Part shown: positions 1 to 8,605 of the stretch, piece after piece
How the letters are laid out: every line of letters starts with the position of its first letter
Position numbering within the stretch: the stretch's first letter is position 1
Assembly (NCBI RefSeq): GCF_000308055.1
Contig: NZ_CAGY01000001.1
Coordinates: forward strand, 62,001 to 126,000
Source of the DNA: Actinomyces sp. ph3
Lineage (GTDB): Bacteria > Actinomycetota > Actinomycetes > Actinomycetales > Actinomycetaceae
DNA: 64,000 bases
Direction of reading: 5' to 3'
Notes under the pieces: generated by a model
Seen by the model: the letters and a program-made list of their open reading frames with translations, nothing else
What the model was told of the DNA's origin: nothing
Database searches by the model: none
Translations under genes and position numbers: made by a program

Positions 1-363
1 TTGGTCGAGCTCCTTGAAATGCGTCTTGACGCTCTGGTGCTGCGTGCAGGTTTTGCTCGCACCATCCAGCAGGCACGTCAGTTCGTCGTTCACCGTCACA
101 TCATGGTTGACGGCAAGATCGTCGATCGTCCTTCCTTCCGCGTGAAGCCGGGACAGACCCTGCAGGTCAAGCCGAAGTCTCAGACCAGCGTCCCCTTCGA
201 GATTGCAGCTGAAGGCATCAACCAGGAAGCTCTTCCCGCAACTCCCGATTACCTGGACGTTGACATTGCTCGTCTGAAGGCAACGCTGGTGCGTCGCCCG
301 AAGCGCGCTGAAGTTCCCGTCACCTGCGACGTGCAGATGGTCGTCGAACACTACTCGCGCTGA
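1..363 (+). CDS. rpsD: 30S ribosomal protein S4, 3' part
   Basis: The reading frame is open at the window edge and encodes the last 120 residues of S4, whose usual length is about 200, so the 5' end lies outside the window. The first codon here, TTG, is internal. The S4 RNA-binding fold is visible near residues 6-60 of the fragment (RLDALVLRAGFA, QARQFVVHRH, VDGKIVDRPS), and the C-terminal tail ends VVEHYSR. S4 nucleates assembly of the 30S body and binds 16S rRNA. A strong hairpin directly follows the stop codon, so rpsD ends its own transcript and alaS is transcribed separately. Confidence 0.97.
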   Translation: MVELLEMRLDALVLRAGFARTIQQARQFVVHRHIMVDGKIVDRPSFRVKPGQTLQVKPKSQTSVPFEIAAEGINQEALPATPDYLDVDIARLKATLVRRPKRAEVPVTCDVQMVVEHYSR

Positions 364-374
364 GTGTGTCTTCC

Positions 375-411
375 AAGACCCCGAGGGTTTCCCTCGGGGT
401 CTTGTTCTTTT
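375..411 (+). terminator. Rho-independent terminator of rpsD
   Basis: A perfect 13-bp stem (375-387 with 391-403) has a 3-nt TTT loop and is followed by a T-rich stretch. It begins 11 nt after the rpsD stop codon. Confidence 0.9.
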
Positions 412-453
412 GTCGAGTCGTCTTGTCAATACACGATTCTTATTGATGTCCAC

Positions 454-459
454 TACTAT
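454..459 (+). promoter_or_regulatory. -10 box of alaS (leaderless-type)
   Basis: TACTAT lies 8 nt before the alaS ATG at 468, and no Shine-Dalgarno sequence is present between them. Transcription starting at or next to the A of ATG would give a leaderless mRNA. This is inferred from spacing only. Confidence 0.45.
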
Positions 460-467
460 GGGGTACT

Positions 468-3176
468 ATGCGCACTTCTGAAATTCGTCAACGTTGGCTT
501 GACTACTTTGCATCACAAGGACACGAGATTCGTCCATCTGTTTCTTTGGTGTCTCCTGAGCCTTCTATTTTGTTCACCATCGCTGGTATGGTGCCCTTCA
601 TTCCTTACATCACCGGTGTTGAACCGGCGCCTTGGCCCAGGGCTGCATCCGTTCAAAAGTGCATTCGTACGAACGATATCGACAACGTCGGTCGCACGAC
701 CCGTCACGGTACCTTCTTCCAGATGAACGGTAATTTTTCCTTCGGTGATTACTTCAAGGAAGGCGCTATTCACTTCGCGTGGGATCTGCTCACTGGTTCG
801 CAATCGGAAGGCAAGTATGGCCTCGACGGCGATCGCATGTGGGTCACCATTTGGGAGAAGGACGATGAGGCATTCGATGTTCTGACCAAGGAGGTCGGAA
901 TGGATCCTCGCCACATTGTGCGTCTACCCCGCGAAGAGAACTTCTGGGACACCGGTCAGCCTGGTCCTGCGGGTCCCTGCTGCGAGTGGCACTACGATCG
1001 CGGTCCTGCTTTTGGTCCTGAGGCCGTGGGGGGCAATGTGGACCCGGGTGGCGACCGCTATCTTGAGCTGTGGAATCTGGTTTTTGACCAGTACATGCGC
1101 GGCGAGGGAAGCGGTAAGGATTACCCGCTGCTGGGTGAGCTTGACCAGAAAGCGATCGATACCGGTGCCGGTTTGGAACGCTTGGCCTTCGTCATGCAAG
1201 ACAAACCGAATATGTACGAGATTGACGAGGTTTATCCCGTTATCGCTGCCGCCGAAGAGATGAGCGGTAAGCAATACGGTCTCGGCGCCGCAGGCCCCGA
1301 GGCCGGTGCTGCCTACGACGATGACGTTCGTCTTCGCGTGGTTGCTGATCACGTACGCTCTTCACTGATGCTGATTGGTGATGGCGTTCGTCCTGGAAAT
1401 GACGGCCGCGGTTATGTGCTTCGCCGCCTCATTCGACGCGCCGTCCGTTCGATGCGTTTGCTTGGTGTTGATACGGCTACGATGCCGACGCTGCTGACCG
1501 CTTCGAAGGACGCGATGAAGGCTTCCTACCCTGAACTCGAAGAGAATTGGGGAACGATTTCTGAAGTTGCATATGCGGAAGAAGACGCCTTCCGTCGTAC
1601 TCTTACTGCGGGCACCACCATTCTTGATGCCGCGGTTGAGAAGGCAAAGGCTGCTCCGGGTGCCCCGATGATTTCTGGTGAAGCGGCATTTTCACTACAC
1701 GATACGTATGGCTTCCCGATTGACCTGACTCTGGAGATGGCATCGGAACAGGGCGTTCATGTTGATGAGGCTGCTTTCCGCGCGCTTATGGAGGAACAGA
1801 AGGAACGCGCGCGTGCTGATGCTCGTGCGAAGAAGACTGGCCACACCGACGTTCGTATTTTCCACGACATCGAAAAGGAACTCGGCGGCGGTTCAACTTT
1901 TGTTGGCTACACAGAGAGCGCCTCGGACGCCCAAGTAGCAGGCCTGTTGGTTGATGGCGTTCCAACCCCTGCGGTTAGTGCGCCTGCTGAAGTTGAAATC
2001 ATCCTGGACCGAACTCCCTTCTATGCGGAGATGGGTGGTCAGCTCGCAGATCACGGCACCATTCGACTTGCTGATGGCGGTGTGATCGAGGTTCATGACG
2101 TGCAGGCTCCTGTGCGCGGTCTTTCCGTACATCGTGGCACCCTGACTGAGGGGACTGCGACGCTGGGGGAGAAGGCCTTCGCGCAGATTGACACTGAACG
2201 TCGACTCGCTATCGCCCGCGCTCACACTGCAACCCACATGGTTTATGCGGGCCTGCGACGCATTGTTAACAAAGACGCAGAACAAGCAGGTAGCGAGAAC
2301 TCTCCTTCACGTCTGCGTTTTGATTTCACGAACTCAAGTTCGCTTGGCGAAGGCCAGCTGAACGAAATCGAAAGCCTTGTTAACGAAAAGCTTGCAGAAA
2401 ATCTTCCTGTGACCACTGAGGTCATGTCTCTCGACGAGGCCAAGCGCTCGGGCGCGATCGCGCTTTTCGGTGAGAAGTACGGTTCTGAGGTCCGTGTGGT
2501 CACTATCGGTGACAACTTCGATCGTGAGCTTTGCGGTGGTACTCACGTTCCATCCACCGGCCACCTTGGACGCATCACCGTTTTGGGTGAAGGATCCATT
2601 GGCTCGGGTGTTCGCCGAATCGATGCGCTTGTCGGTGATGGGGCCTATTCCTTCCAGGCGAAGGAACACGCTTTAGTTTCGCAACTGACTTCCATGCTGG
2701 GTGGTCGCCCAGATGAACTCACGACACGACTTGAGTCTGTCATGACTCGTCTTCGTGACGCGGAGAAGGAGCTTCAGAAGATTCGCGAACAACAGGCTCT
2801 CGCCGAAGCTGCTCTTCTTGCGCAGAATGCCCGTAAGATCGGTAAATTTACTTCGGTTGTTGCGCCCGTTGGTGCTCTTGGTACGGCAGATGAGCTCCGA
2901 GCAATGGCAACTGACGTGCGTGAGCGCCTGGGGAACGATGGCCCAGTTTTGGTTGCTCTTGCGGCAATTATTAACGGTAAGCCCATGGTGACTGTTGCAA
3001 CGAACGATCTAGCGCGTCAGCACAGTGCACGCGCGGGACAGTTTGTTCGTCGCGCCGCAAAGATTCTCGGTGGCGGCGGCGGGGGTCGTGATGACCTTGC
3101 TCAGGGTGGTGGGTCAAACCCCGCTGCAATTGACGACGCATTGGCGGATGTGAACGAGCAGATTAAAGAGCTGTGA
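468..3176 (+). CDS. alaS: Alanine--tRNA ligase
   Basis: This 902-residue enzyme charges tRNA-Ala in the cytoplasm and edits mischarged Ser/Gly-tRNA. The class II aminoacylation domain is N-terminal (motif 2 region around RTNDIDNVGRTTRHGTFFQM). The editing domain carries zinc-binding HTATH at residues 586-590 and CGGTH at 689-693. The C-Ala domain near the end has a glycine-rich stretch followed by GRDDLAQGGG. Length matches the family. Related actinobacteria, as I recall, carry one or two small genes between rpsD and alaS; here there are none. The stop codon overlaps the start of ruvX, which suggests translational coupling. Confidence 0.98.
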   Translation: MRTSEIRQRWLDYFASQGHEIRPSVSLVSPEPSILFTIAGMVPFIPYITGVEPAPWPRAASVQKCIRTNDIDNVGRTTRHGTFFQMNGNFSFGDYFKEGAIHFAWDLLTGSQSEGKYGLDGDRMWVTIWEKDDEAFDVLTKEVGMDPRHIVRLPREENFWDTGQPGPAGPCCEWHYDRGPAFGPEAVGGNVDPGGDRYLELWNLVFDQYMRGEGSGKDYPLLGELDQKAIDTGAGLERLAFVMQDKPNMYEIDEVYPVIAAAEEMSGKQYGLGAAGPEAGAAYDDDVRLRVVADHVRSSLMLIGDGVRPGNDGRGYVLRRLIRRAVRSMRLLGVDTATMPTLLTASKDAMKASYPELEENWGTISEVAYAEEDAFRRTLTAGTTILDAAVEKAKAAPGAPMISGEAAFSLHDTYGFPIDLTLEMASEQGVHVDEAAFRALMEEQKERARADARAKKTGHTDVRIFHDIEKELGGGSTFVGYTESASDAQVAGLLVDGVPTPAVSAPAEVEIILDRTPFYAEMGGQLADHGTIRLADGGVIEVHDVQAPVRGLSVHRGTLTEGTATLGEKAFAQIDTERRLAIARAHTATHMVYAGLRRIVNKDAEQAGSENSPSRLRFDFTNSSSLGEGQLNEIESLVNEKLAENLPVTTEVMSLDEAKRSGAIALFGEKYGSEVRVVTIGDNFDRELCGGTHVPSTGHLGRITVLGEGSIGSGVRRIDALVGDGAYSFQAKEHALVSQLTSMLGGRPDELTTRLESVMTRLRDAEKELQKIREQQALAEAALLAQNARKIGKFTSVVAPVGALGTADELRAMATDVRERLGNDGPVLVALAAIINGKPMVTVATNDLARQHSARAGQFVRRAAKILGGGGGGRDDLAQGGGSNPAAIDDALADVNEQIKEL

Positions 3177-3646
3177 TGCGGCCGGGAGTTCGTCTGGCTG
3201 TCGATGTCGGGACGGTCAGGGTCGGCCTCGCGCGTAGTGACGCGGGGGGCATCCTGGCCCTTCCTCTCGAAACACTGCCACGCCAAGACGACGCCTCGGA
3301 AATTAAAGAGATCGTTCGCTATGCCAATGAGCTTGAGGTCATTGAAATAATCGTTGGCTTACCAAGACATATGCGCGGTGGCGAAGGAATTTCAGCAAAG
3401 GGCGCACGTCGCTACGCACGAAAGCTTAAGATGGTTTTACCTGAGTGTCGTGTGTGCTTAGTCGACGAACGCCTAAGCTCGCACGAAGGGCATGAGCGTC
3501 TTCTCCAAGCCGGAGTTGAACGGCGTGAACATCGTCAGATGATTGATCAGGTGGCTGCGTCTATTATTCTGGAAACAGCTTTGGAAATGGAACGAATGAG
3601 CGGACGAGCTCCTGGAAAGGAACTTGTCCTTGAGGAAGGACAGTGA
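3176..3646 (+). CDS. ruvX: RuvX/YqgF family putative Holliday junction resolvase / pre-16S rRNA nuclease
   Basis: A 156-residue RNase H-like protein. The N-terminal LAVDVGTVRVGLARSD carries the first acidic residue of the family, followed by IIVGLPRHMRGGEG and VDERLSSHEG. YqgF homologues are proposed to mature the 16S rRNA 5' end or cleave recombination intermediates. I chose ATG 3176 over GTG 3173 because AAAGAG (3165-3170) is then 5 nt away rather than 2. The ATG overlaps the alaS stop by one base and the 3' end overlaps mltG the same way, so alaS-ruvX-mltG form one operon. This order is conserved in actinobacteria. Confidence 0.93.
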   Translation: MRPGVRLAVDVGTVRVGLARSDAGGILALPLETLPRQDDASEIKEIVRYANELEVIEIIVGLPRHMRGGEGISAKGARRYARKLKMVLPECRVCLVDERLSSHEGHERLLQAGVERREHRQMIDQVAASIILETALEMERMSGRAPGKELVLEEGQ

Positions 3647-5055
3647 TGAGCGACAATACGCCCGGATATCCTTTCCCCAAGCGAGCGAGCATTCACCAAC
3701 GTCGCGCGCAAGAATCTGCGCCTCCCGAATCGCAGGTTCATGTTGAGGAAACCCAGCCTAGCGTAAGCATTGAGGCATCTCGCTCCTCTGCTCGCTCACC
3801 TGCGAAGGACACTGACTTTGATCAGATTCTTCGTCCGGGTAGCCACGCGGCTCCTGCTCCAGAAACGGCTGTGCCCGCCGGTCTTCCGACACGTCGTACT
3901 CGACGTCTAGCGCAAGAAGAGACAGCGTCCGAGACGACTGGAATGCGGAGCCGGCGCCTTGCACAAGAACGGCGTGCAGTTCGCAAACGCAGGCGTCGTC
4001 GTTCAATTCGTACATTCATCGTTCTTCTTCTGACTCTCACGCTCTGTGCTGGTGGAATTTATCTTGCCTACACACAGCTTCGAGGTTCCTCTTCGTCAAG
4101 TACCGCAGCTGATGATTTCCCGGGTCCAGGAAATGGTCAAGTTGTCGTCACAATTTATGACGGTGAATCGGGCCAGCAGATTGGACAACGACTTGTCGAT
4201 GCCGGTGTGGTTAAGTCGCTATCAGCTTTTATTCGTGCGTTTGAGGCCAATAAGGCCGCTGTCGGTATTCGTCCAGGTAGCTACACCTTGAAGAAAGAGA
4301 TGAGCGCATCGGGTGCAATTGCCGCGCTCCTTGATGATGCGAATCGCATGGATAATACGGTGACTGTTACACCCGGACAGACAAAGGAACAGGTCGCAGA
4401 ACAGATTGCCTTAGTGACCGATATTCCACTTGACCAGGTAAAAACTGCAATGGCGGATGCAACAACTATTGGTTTGCCCGCTGAAGCAAATGGAAATGTT
4501 GAAGGATGGCTGGCACCCGGGTCCTATGAGCTCGCAGAGGGCGAAACCGCTGAGTCATTAATTACTCAAATGGTGGCTGCAACTAAGAAGCAGCTTGACG
4601 ACCTCGGTGTGTCTGCGGCAGATCGGGAGAAGGTCCTTACAAAGGCATCGATTCTTGAGCGTGAGGTTCGAAATCCTGAATACCTACCGATGGTGTCGCG
4701 GGTTATTGACAACCGTCTAGCCGATACAAATGGCGAGACCCGCGGGCTATTGCAAATGGATTCGACTGTTCTTTATGGAGTTGGAAAAACCGGCGGTATT
4801 CCCACTGCTGAGGACCTCGCAGCTGATAATCCATATAACACTTATCGAAATCCGGGGCTTCCCCCATCACCTATTTCTCAGCCGTCTAGCCAGGCCATTA
4901 ATGCGGCAATTCACCCCGCCGAGGGGAATTGGCTGTACTTCGTGACTGTTGATCTGGACTCTGGCGAAACTCTCTTTGCCGCAACCCATGATGAGCAAAC
5001 CCAGAATACGAAGCTTCTTGAGGAATATTGTTCAACCCATCAGGGGAAGTGCTGA
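3646..5055 (+). CDS. mltG: Endolytic murein transglycosylase MltG (YceG-like)
   Basis: A 469-residue inner-membrane protein that cleaves nascent glycan strands. About 120 cytoplasmic residues, rich in Arg, Ser and Glu with an Arg cluster just before the membrane, precede one transmembrane segment (FIVLLLTLTLCAGGIYLAY). The periplasm-facing part holds a LysM-like region (VVVTIYDGESGQQIGQRLVD) and the YceG catalytic domain. The catalytic Glu lies in SILEREVRNPEYLPMVSRV. The C-terminal GLPPSPI and LYFV...TLFAAT blocks are typical. The ATG at 3646 has AGGAAGGA 5 nt upstream. The extended N-terminus is usual in actinobacterial MltG. Confidence 0.93.
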   Translation: MSDNTPGYPFPKRASIHQRRAQESAPPESQVHVEETQPSVSIEASRSSARSPAKDTDFDQILRPGSHAAPAPETAVPAGLPTRRTRRLAQEETASETTGMRSRRLAQERRAVRKRRRRRSIRTFIVLLLTLTLCAGGIYLAYTQLRGSSSSSTAADDFPGPGNGQVVVTIYDGESGQQIGQRLVDAGVVKSLSAFIRAFEANKAAVGIRPGSYTLKKEMSASGAIAALLDDANRMDNTVTVTPGQTKEQVAEQIALVTDIPLDQVKTAMADATTIGLPAEANGNVEGWLAPGSYELAEGETAESLITQMVAATKKQLDDLGVSAADREKVLTKASILEREVRNPEYLPMVSRVIDNRLADTNGETRGLLQMDSTVLYGVGKTGGIPTAEDLAADNPYNTYRNPGLPPSPISQPSSQAINAAIHPAEGNWLYFVTVDLDSGETLFAATHDEQTQNTKLLEEYCSTHQGKC

Positions 5056-5903
5056 TGCCTTGGGCGTGCGTCATTGGATCACCTATTGAGCACTCGTTGT
5101 CTCCACTGATCCATCGCTGCTTGTGGGATTACGCAGGACTGAATGGATGGACCTACCAGAAACATGAAGTCACTGCAGAGTCCTTGCCCCAGTGGATCTC
5201 TTCCATTGATGATGAATGCGTCGGTGTTTCTATTACGATGCCGTGCAAGAAGGCAGTAATCCCGCTTCTTGATGTCGTCGATCCTCAAGCTGAAGCATTG
5301 AATTCGGTCAATACCCTTATCCCGACTGGAAGCTTGAAGACCGGCTTCAATACTGATGTTTATGGAATGAGCCGGGCGATTGAGCTTAGTAGAAGCCGCT
5401 CGGGCCTAGACAGTCGCGGAAGAGCGGTCATTATTGGTTCGGGAGCAACGGCAGCATCAGCACTTGCCGCTGTTGTCTCATTGGGTTTTGCAGAGGTACA
5501 TGTTGTAGCTCGCGCTTTCCATAACGGGAAAGTTCCTGTTGATTTTCACCGCGCTGCTCTCAATCTTGGCGTGAGCTACCACGGTCATGATTTGATGCAG
5601 CGCGACGAGCTTTCAAGTTGTTGTTCACTTGCGGACGTGGTCGTTTCGACACTGCCTTCGGGCGCTCTTGATGCACATGTATCGCAGCTCGCATCAATGC
5701 CGAAGAAGGCGAGTTTCCTTGATGTCTGCTATGCGCCGCGAGTCACTCCCGCTATCGCAATGTGTCAAGAACGTTCAATACCCGTTGCCTTTGGGGTAGA
5801 CATGCTTGTGTATCAGGCGCTAATGCAATTTAAGCTGATGACAGGTTTAGACGCCGACGATCATGCGGTATCTGCTGTCTTTGACTTACTCGGGAAGAAT
5901 TAA
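5055..5903 (+). CDS. aroE: Shikimate dehydrogenase
   Basis: A 282-residue NADP-dependent enzyme that reduces 3-dehydroshikimate to shikimate in aromatic amino acid synthesis. Shikimate-binding motifs are visible: GSPIEHSLSPLIH near residue 7, the catalytic Lys within TMPCKKAVIP, SVNTLI, and GFNTDVYG with the catalytic Asp. The nucleotide-binding loop is IIGSGATAASALAA. The start is ATG 5055, overlapping the mltG stop by one base with AGGGGAAG just upstream; an upstream in-frame ATG at 5028 lies inside mltG and is not preferred. Other shikimate genes (aroC, aroK, aroB) that often follow in actinobacteria are absent here. Confidence 0.93.
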   Translation: MPWACVIGSPIEHSLSPLIHRCLWDYAGLNGWTYQKHEVTAESLPQWISSIDDECVGVSITMPCKKAVIPLLDVVDPQAEALNSVNTLIPTGSLKTGFNTDVYGMSRAIELSRSRSGLDSRGRAVIIGSGATAASALAAVVSLGFAEVHVVARAFHNGKVPVDFHRAALNLGVSYHGHDLMQRDELSSCCSLADVVVSTLPSGALDAHVSQLASMPKKASFLDVCYAPRVTPAIAMCQERSIPVAFGVDMLVYQALMQFKLMTGLDADDHAVSAVFDLLGKN

Positions 5904-5905
5904 GT

Positions 5906-6652
5906 ATGGGTACGCTCCCGATACTTTTTCCTGTCTTGACAAGGATCGCGGATAAGTCCTTAGGCGCCGCAGAGTGGAACTTATTTCTTTCTGTCATTGT
6001 CTGGATCACGTATGCTGTGTGGCTCAGTGTGTCTGGGTGGGCGATTCAGCGCCGCTACTTTGTCGAAGCATCGCTAACTCCGCTCAAACGAAATGGTGTT
6101 GTGTGGGCAGCTGTGCTTGTGGGAGCAGTCGTGCTTGTGGGAGCTCAGACACGACCCGCATCGCCCGCTGTAGTGTCGCTGACGATGATGGGCACCCTGC
6201 TTGGCTATATTGATGCGCGCACGCATAGACTTCCCACTCCGTACGTTCTTGCGCTTGCCTGTGGTGTATTGAGCGGCATCGGAGTGACAATCTATTTTCA
6301 CCCACAGCCTTATCTACTTGTTGCGCAGGTAGTTTTTGGGACTTTAATTTGGACTCTGCCTTTATGGCTGGGCACGCTTCCCAAAGGCGGTTTTGGTAGG
6401 GGAGATCTTCGGCTTGCACCAATCCTTGGTTCACTGCTTGGGCTTCTTGGTTGGCATGCTGCGCTCTTCGGACTCTTGGTCTCGATTGTCTCAGCTGCCT
6501 GCGCGGCGCTGTGGAAAATTGTGAGCGGCCAAGCCGGTACCCGTTCCCGGATTGCTTTTGGCCCCTGGATGATCGGCTCTACTCTCTTGAGCTTCCTTCT
6601 GTGGAGTGATGTTTCTACCGATCTTTCACTATTGCTTCATCTTGGGATTTAG
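5906..6652 (+). CDS. Prepilin peptidase, A24 family
   Basis: A 248-residue polytopic membrane protein, two bases after aroE. The two aspartates of A24 aspartyl proteases are present: the first in YIDARTHRLP, the second in the GFGRGDLRLAPILG block (family signature GxGD). About seven hydrophobic segments are predicted. The N-terminal cytoplasmic Cys-rich methylase domain of full-length PilD is missing, as in short actinobacterial versions. These enzymes cleave class III leaders of type IV pilins or Flp/Tad pilins. No pilus genes occur in this window, so the substrate must be encoded elsewhere. Confidence 0.85.
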   Translation: MGTLPILFPVLTRIADKSLGAAEWNLFLSVIVWITYAVWLSVSGWAIQRRYFVEASLTPLKRNGVVWAAVLVGAVVLVGAQTRPASPAVVSLTMMGTLLGYIDARTHRLPTPYVLALACGVLSGIGVTIYFHPQPYLLVAQVVFGTLIWTLPLWLGTLPKGGFGRGDLRLAPILGSLLGLLGWHAALFGLLVSIVSAACAALWKIVSGQAGTRSRIAFGPWMIGSTLLSFLLWSDVSTDLSLLLHLGI

Positions 6653-6727
6653 CTAGAAGCGTGCGATTACCTCTTTTTCTCAATTGAGGACTAGCATCAG
6701 ATTGAGAGTTCACACAAGGAGGTGGCG

Positions 6728-7600
6728 GTGCTCAGACTTGATGAGGTCATCGCAAACATACAGCGTCAGCGCGCCTTACGCGAAGAACACCTCAGCTTGG
6801 ATGATTTAAAGCGGCAATGTGAGAACGTTCCTGACCCTCTTCGACACCCCGAGGAATTCCTACGTTCTGATGGGGCAACCGCTGTGATTGCTGAGATTAA
6901 GCGCGCATCACCCTGGGGGGTGTATTCGACGGTTGATGATCCTGCACCGCTGGCACAGGCTTTTGAGTGTGGGGGAGCGGCTATGCTTTCCGTCGTCACC
7001 GAATCTTCTTACTTTCACGGACAGTATTCCGACCTTGCTCGAGTAAAGGCAGCGACAACCTCTCCTGTTCTCTGTAAGGACATCATCTTGTCGGCATATC
7101 AGCTATTTGAAGCGCGCCGTAATGGAGCTGACGTTGTGCTTCTTATTGCCCAGCTTCTTTCGCAAGCGGCACTCAATGGTCTTTTTGAACGCGCTCAGTC
7201 TCTTGGCATGGGCGTGCTTGTCGAGACACACTCGCGTCTTGATGCCTTGAGGGCACTTGAAGCAGGGGCACTCATGATCGGAGTTAATGCTCGAGATCTC
7301 GCGTCGGGATACGTTGATCGTCACGTCATCGATGAAGTTATTGATGTGGTTCCAAGTGGAGTATTGGCTATTGCGGAATCTGGTGTCCGGGGCCCGAGAG
7401 ATGTATTCGAATACGCGAGAGCAGGAGCGGATGCAGTTCTTGTAGGTGAAGCGCTCATGCGTAGTGACAATCCCGAAGAACTTGTAGCTGAAATGGTGAG
7501 CGCTGGTCATCATCCGTCGCTACTTGCTGATCGGCGAATGCGTATTCGTGAGGCACATCGTGGTAGTGATGGAAGCTGGAGTGATACTCGACGTGAATAA
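6728..7600 (+). CDS. trpC: Indole-3-glycerol-phosphate synthase
   Basis: A 290-residue (beta/alpha)8 barrel enzyme that closes the indole ring of CdRP in tryptophan synthesis. Family motifs in order: VIAEIKRASPWG (usually EIKRASPSKG), LSVVTESSYFHG, VLCKDIILSAYQ with the catalytic Lys, LLIAQLL, VLVETHS, IGVNARDL, AIAESGVRGPRD and VLVGEALM. I chose GTG 6728 because AAGGAGG (6716-6722) overlaps the upstream GTG at 6722. The C-terminus is extended and ends in a charged tail. The downstream gene is lgt; trpB and trpA, normally between trpC and lgt in actinobacteria, are missing. Confidence 0.9.
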   Translation: MLRLDEVIANIQRQRALREEHLSLDDLKRQCENVPDPLRHPEEFLRSDGATAVIAEIKRASPWGVYSTVDDPAPLAQAFECGGAAMLSVVTESSYFHGQYSDLARVKAATTSPVLCKDIILSAYQLFEARRNGADVVLLIAQLLSQAALNGLFERAQSLGMGVLVETHSRLDALRALEAGALMIGVNARDLASGYVDRHVIDEVIDVVPSGVLAIAESGVRGPRDVFEYARAGADAVLVGEALMRSDNPEELVAEMVSAGHHPSLLADRRMRIREAHRGSDGSWSDTRRE

Positions 7601-7648
7601 TCTACTAAGGTAGGGAGAAATAGTTGTTATTCACGAGGAATAGTTTTC

Positions 7649-8596
7649 ATGCGCGCTCTTGCTTTGCCATCGCCGAGTAACGGTGTATGGCATCTTGGCC
7701 CGATTCCGATTCGCGCTTATGGCTTGATCATCGCCTGTGCGATTCTCATTTCCGTCTATTGGTCCGCTCTGCGTTACCAGAAACGCGGGGGAGACCCAGA
7801 CCTTTTTTATGATGTGGCGCTGTGGGCAGTTCCCGCTGGCATTCTGGGTGCTCGTATTTATCATGTGATCACTTCACCAGATGCGTATTTTGGCCAGGGC
7901 GGAAAGCCGCTCATGGCCTTCGCGATTTGGAACGGCGGCTTGGGAATTTGGGGTGCGGTCGCAGGCGGAGCGCTCGCTGCTTGGCTGGTAGTTCGTCACC
8001 GAGGCCAGCGCTTGGGTCCGATTGCAGATTCCCTTGCTGCTCCCCTTCTGGCTGCACAGGCGCTTGGACGCTGGGGGAATTGGTTCAATCAAGAGCTCTT
8101 TGGAGCACCGACGACTCTTCCGTGGGGACTGAGCATTGACAATGCGCATCTGCCCTCGGGTTATGCTCCAGGAACTCTTTTTCACCCAACCTTCCTTTAT
8201 GAATGCCTATGGAATGTAGCTGGGGTAGCAGTTCTTCTGCTGATCGATCGTCGAATCAAGGTGAAGTCGGGGCAGCTTTTTGCTTCGTACATCATGGTTT
8301 ACACACTTGGGCGCGTGTGGATTGAGATGCTGCGCATTGATGACGCGCATCATTTCTTGGGACTGCGCATCAACGTATGGACTTCAATCATTGTCTTCCT
8401 GCTGGGCTTGGTGAGTTTTATTATCGCTGGTCGACGTTCTGCTTCCACTCGAGTTGAACCCACTGAGCTGGCCGCGACTTCCAATTCAGCTGATAACCAG
8501 GATGAAGATTCCACTACTCAGAAGGCTGATGGAGACAAGGGCGATACTCCTATGTCACCGGAAAGTCGCCCTGTCGAAGAGACCAAGGCACGTTAG
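7649..8596 (+). CDS. lgt: Prolipoprotein diacylglyceryl transferase
   Basis: A 315-residue membrane enzyme that transfers diacylglycerol from phosphatidylglycerol to the lipobox cysteine of prolipoproteins. About seven transmembrane segments are seen. The Lgt signature is present as GRWGNWFNQELFGAPT, together with LGPIPIRAYGLII, GARIYHVI, IWNGGLGIWGAVAGG and HPTFLYECLWN. The last 45 residues are a hydrophilic Thr/Glu/Asp-rich tail common in actinobacterial Lgt. GAGGAA (7635-7640) is 8 nt before the ATG. The gene ends 9 nt before pyk, so the two are probably co-transcribed. Confidence 0.96.
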   Translation: MRALALPSPSNGVWHLGPIPIRAYGLIIACAILISVYWSALRYQKRGGDPDLFYDVALWAVPAGILGARIYHVITSPDAYFGQGGKPLMAFAIWNGGLGIWGAVAGGALAAWLVVRHRGQRLGPIADSLAAPLLAAQALGRWGNWFNQELFGAPTTLPWGLSIDNAHLPSGYAPGTLFHPTFLYECLWNVAGVAVLLLIDRRIKVKSGQLFASYIMVYTLGRVWIEMLRIDDAHHFLGLRINVWTSIIVFLLGLVSFIIAGRRSASTRVEPTELAATSNSADNQDEDSTTQKADGDKGDTPMSPESRPVEETKAR

Positions 8597-8605
8597 GATA
8601 GAAAC

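Noticed and set aside
364-726. A 120-codon frame spanning the rpsD terminator and alaS start
   Set aside because: It translates through the terminator hairpin and is out of frame with alaS; no ribosome site.
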